Below, one piece after another: positions 61,793-64,000 of a stretch of DNA of 64,000 nt; positions within the stretch are counted from its first letter, which is position 1, and each line of letters starts with the position of its first letter. The notes under the pieces were generated by a model. It did not search any database. It was not told the origin of the DNA and worked only from the letters and a program-made list of their open reading frames with translations. A program made the translations under genes and the position numbers. This DNA is from UMGS1532 sp045542355 (lineage in GTDB: Bacteria > Bacillota > Clostridia > Oscillospirales > Acutalibacteraceae), in assembly GCA_045542355.1 (NCBI GenBank), contig JAZQKX010000042.1:26093-90092 (forward strand), given 5' to 3'.

Positions 61793-61840
61793 ATAACGGA
61801 GCAATCTAATTCAAGATTGCTCCGTTATTTTTTTGCAATT
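61793..61840. terminator. Hairpin overlapping the end of the FAD/Rieske gene
   Basis: AATAACGGAGCAATCT pairs perfectly with AGATTGCTCCGTTATT; the loop holds the TGA stop at 61813-61811. A run of seven T lies on the plus-strand side, whereas the minus-strand side has only TCGATTATT. Confidence 0.75.
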
Positions 61841-63145
61841 CAAATCGTCGGTAGCGGGGTTTTCTATAAGCTCTCCTGTTTCTGTAAACCTTGAGCCATG
61901 ACAAGGGCAATCCCAGCTGTGTTCTTCCCTGTTCCACCAGAGCGCACACCCCATGTGTGGACAGCGAGGCTTTTTGAATTTCAAGAGATTCGATGCAGTT
62001 TCCAAAGCATTTACAAACAGCTGAGGTCTTAATATGGTACGAGACGGGTCATAAAGCTGTTGATAGGGATTTTCCTTATCTAAAATCATATCTCTTAAAA
62101 GCAATGCAGCCGACATTGCCGATGTCATTCCCCATTTATTAAATCCTGTTGCCACATATAACCTGTTCTTACTGTTGCAGTATCTGCCGATATACGGCAC
62201 ACCGTCAAGAGTCATACAATCCTGCGTTGCCCATTTATATTTAATCTCGGCGTCAGGATAATAGCGAAATGCCTCTCTTTGCAATTCACTAAAACCTCCT
62301 CCGGATTTTCCTGTTCTGTGTGTGCCTCCACCCAACAACAATACATTTTTATAGTTTCTGAACGATAAGCCGTCTTCATTTTCGTCAATAAACATACCGT
62401 TTGGTATCTCTGCATTTTCCAGCCCCAACACATAGGAACGCTGCTGATACATTTTGAGGAAATATCCACCGTGTTTATTGAATATTGGGAAGTGGGTTGT
62501 GACAATAGCCTTATCAGCAGTAACCCTACCGTGTTCCGTTACAAATTCCCTGTCGTTCCATGATTTAACCTTTGTATTTTCGTATATATTAAGACCTGAA
62601 GCGAGAGTGGATAAGAATTTCAGGGGATTAAACTCTGCTTGATTAGAAAAACTAATACCACCAATGGTATTCACAGGTAAATTGATATTTTTGCTGAATC
62701 TTGCGTTTTTAAAATTTAACTTTATTAATGCGTCCATTTCCTTTTCGAGAGGCAAGATGCTTTCTTTTGAAAAAACACAGGAGAACTTTTCGGTGAAATC
62801 GCATTTAATATTTTTACATAATCTTCGGTATTCGCCTATTGCTTCTTCGTTGGCTTTTAAATACAGCAATGCTCTCTCTACGCCGAACTCTTTTATTAAT
62901 TTTGAATATATAAGTCCGTGTTGTGAGGTTATTTTGGCGGTTGTGTTGCCAGTAACGCCACGGCAAATGCGGTCTGCCTCAAGGAGTATATAATCCACGC
63001 CCGCCTGCTTTAGCATATAGGCGCACAGGAGTCCCGCAATACCTCCCCCGATTATCAGCACATCGGTTTTTATATCTCCTTGAAGCGAGGGAAATTCAGG
63101 TGTTTTTGCGGTATCTGTCCATATAGAATTCAAATTAATCACCAA
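61811..63145 (-). CDS. FAD-dependent oxidoreductase with C-terminal Rieske 2Fe-2S domain
   Basis: A 444-residue fusion resembling Bacillus YhfW. An N-terminal DAO/FAD domain (LIIGGGIAGLLCAYML near 30) is followed by a Rieske domain with CPHMGC ... CPCHGSRF (about 395-425). It likely transfers electrons between an amine or acid substrate and an unknown partner. The start is uncertain: TTG (63145), GTG (63142) or TTG (63133); the ribosome site is weak. Confidence 0.88.
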   Translation of the reverse strand: MVINLNSIWTDTAKTPEFPSLQGDIKTDVLIIGGGIAGLLCAYMLKQAGVDYILLEADRICRGVTGNTTAKITSQHGLIYSKLIKEFGVERALLYLKANEEAIGEYRRLCKNIKCDFTEKFSCVFSKESILPLEKEMDALIKLNFKNARFSKNINLPVNTIGGISFSNQAEFNPLKFLSTLASGLNIYENTKVKSWNDREFVTEHGRVTADKAIVTTHFPIFNKHGGYFLKMYQQRSYVLGLENAEIPNGMFIDENEDGLSFRNYKNVLLLGGGTHRTGKSGGGFSELQREAFRYYPDAEIKYKWATQDCMTLDGVPYIGRYCNSKNRLYVATGFNKWGMTSAMSAALLLRDMILDKENPYQQLYDPSRTILRPQLFVNALETASNLLKFKKPRCPHMGCALWWNREEHSWDCPCHGSRFTETGELIENPATDDLNCKKITEQS

Positions 63146-63296
63146 TTATATTATGGCAAAAATTATATCAAATAGTAATATAAAAACAAACATATTTTTT
63201 AATCCGTCTTATTATATACCCACAAATCACTGTATATTTATCTCCGAGCTCTCATACATTGTTAATGCCGATATTTTTTAGAAACGGAGTGTTGTT

Positions 63297-63773
63297 ATGA
63301 AGCCAAGCGTTAAATCCTATGTTTATTCGATTCTTATAGCATTAGGTGTTGGCGGCCTTTCTGCACTTATCACAAGAGGAAGTATGGACTTCTATTCCAC
63401 AATAATTAAGCCACCACTTTCTCCACCATCCATACTTTTTCCAATAGTATGGAGCATTCTGTATATCTTAATGGGTATCAGCGCCGCAATGATTTACAAC
63501 ACCAAAACTGCAACTCAACGGGAAAGAAATTCCGCACTGTTTACATACTTATTAAGCCTTGTGTTCAATTTTTTCTGGAGTATAATTTTCTTTAACCAGC
63601 GATGGTTTTTATTTGCTTTTTTCTGGATTATAATATTACTTTACCTGATAGTACGAACCATAATGAAATACTATAAAATTAATCCCGTTGCCGCTCTTCT
63701 TCAAATTCCATATCTTTTATGGGTAACCTTTGCTACATACCTCACCTTTGCAATATGGTATCTTAACAGATAA
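63297..63773 (+). CDS. tspO: TspO/MBR family protein
   Basis: A 158-residue five-helix membrane protein. KPPLSPPSILFPIVWSILY and the WSIIFFNQRWF segment are typical of TspO, which binds porphyrins and other ligands. GGAG precedes the ATG by seven bases. It is divergent from the FAD/Rieske gene (150-bp gap with no clear feature) and is followed closely by the end of an IS200-like element. Confidence 0.94.
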   Translation: MKPSVKSYVYSILIALGVGGLSALITRGSMDFYSTIIKPPLSPPSILFPIVWSILYILMGISAAMIYNTKTATQRERNSALFTYLLSLVFNFFWSIIFFNQRWFLFAFFWIIILLYLIVRTIMKYYKINPVAALLQIPYLLWVTFATYLTFAIWYLNR

Positions 63774-63784
63774 AATAAGTAAAA

Positions 63785-63910
63785 GTCTGGACCTCCGGCT
63801 AAGCCGGAGGCTTGAATAGCCCTTCAAGGGCATTTTACAGACGAAACCCCTAAAGGGGCGCCGAAAGGTTTACCGACTGCATTACTTTTTCGGGCTACCC
63901 CTCAAGGGGT
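63785..63910. mobile_element. Terminal region of an IS200/IS605-type element
   Basis: A GC-rich block of hairpins: CCTCCGGCT/AGCCGGAGG (63792-63810), GCCCTT/AAGGGC (63819-63831), CCCC/GGGG (63847-63858) and ACCCCT/AGGGGT (63897-63910). IS200/IS605 transposons end in subterminal hairpins recognised by TnpA, and the adjacent partial gene matches TnpA. The exact element boundary is not determined. Confidence 0.65.
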
Positions 63911-63916
63911 TTATTT

Positions 63917-64000
63917 TTATGCCTTCTTGTTCTCGCTACCCGTAAACGGGTCGATATATTCTTTCAGGCTCATTTGGTCTGCTATTTGGTCTTCGTCTAA
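63917..64000 (-). CDS. tnpA: IS200/IS605-family transposase TnpA, C-terminal fragment
   Basis: The last 27 residues of a gene running off the right edge, containing ADQMSLKEYIDPFTGSE. From memory, IS200-type Y1 transposases end with a similar DQ-(I/L)-x-L-KEYIDPFTG segment. The catalytic HUH and Tyr residues are outside the window. Hairpins just downstream support the assignment. Confidence 0.72.
   Translation of the reverse strand, partial: LDEDQIADQMSLKEYIDPFTGSENKKA

Overview
The window is a low-to-mid GC Firmicute chromosome, almost certainly a member of Clostridia and probably an Oscillospirales/Ruminococcaceae-type anaerobe. The signs are a Gram-positive PolC replicase, three T-box leaders, SAM-I and FMN riboswitches, a CIRCE element, sporulation genes yabP and yabQ, rubrerythrin, and ferredoxin-dependent 2-oxoacid chemistry. 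The genus assignment is inference. Most genes lie on the minus strand, so operons read from high to low coordinates.

Region 1 (1-14.86 kb) is the accessory and most interesting part. Three sigma-A promoters each drive a T-box leader. By manual alignment the specifier codons are CTC (Leu), GTA (Val) and ATC (Ile). Each leader precedes an AMP-forming acyl-CoA ligase that is fused to unusual N-terminal domains. The Ile unit is an XRE-cupin-ligase. The Val unit is a paralogous XRE-cupin-ligase followed by a MinD-like ATPase, a four-subunit 2-oxoacid:ferredoxin oxidoreductase (ferredoxin, alpha, beta, gamma) and ilvE, ending in a terminator. The Leu unit is a LeuA-like protein lacking the catalytic motifs, then a sugar-isomerase-like barrel fused to a ligase, an amidohydrolase and the start of an O-acetylhomoserine sulfhydrylase gene. 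Together these fit an amino-acid-starvation-induced route: isobutyrate, 2-methylbutyrate or isovalerate -> acyl-CoA -> (reductive carboxylation) 2-oxoacid -> Val, Ile or Leu.

Region 2 (14.86-30.9 kb) holds rubrerythrin, a lysophospholipase-like hydrolase, the tepA-ylzJ-ftsK-ygiQ operon, groES-groEL under CIRCE control, dagK-like and rlmL-like genes, an orphan fumarase alpha subunit, the yabP-yabQ-divIC-yabR sporulation/division cluster with rqcP and HU, and an MTA/SAH nucleosidase.

Region 3 (30.5-44.5 kb) is housekeeping: recJ-relA-dtd-MBL hydrolase-hemZ-zinc ribbon protein-mtnN; metK under a SAM-I riboswitch; a riboflavin ECF S-component under an FMN riboswitch; and yceD-rpmF-DUF512-der-gpsA.

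Region 4 (44.7-48.9 kb, plus strand) has an NhaC-type antiporter, then a promoter, a 52-codon membrane protein gene, murT and gatD (lipid II amidation).

Region 5 (48.9-64 kb) has an M23/G5 cell-wall peptidase, luxS, a GNAT acetyltransferase, and the classical pyrH-frr-uppS-cdsA-dxr-rseP-ispG-polC operon, in which PolC appears to lack its inserted proofreading exonuclease. It ends with a FAD/Rieske oxidoreductase, TspO, and the 3' end of an IS200/IS605-type transposase with flanking hairpins. I saw no rRNA, tRNA or CRISPR array.
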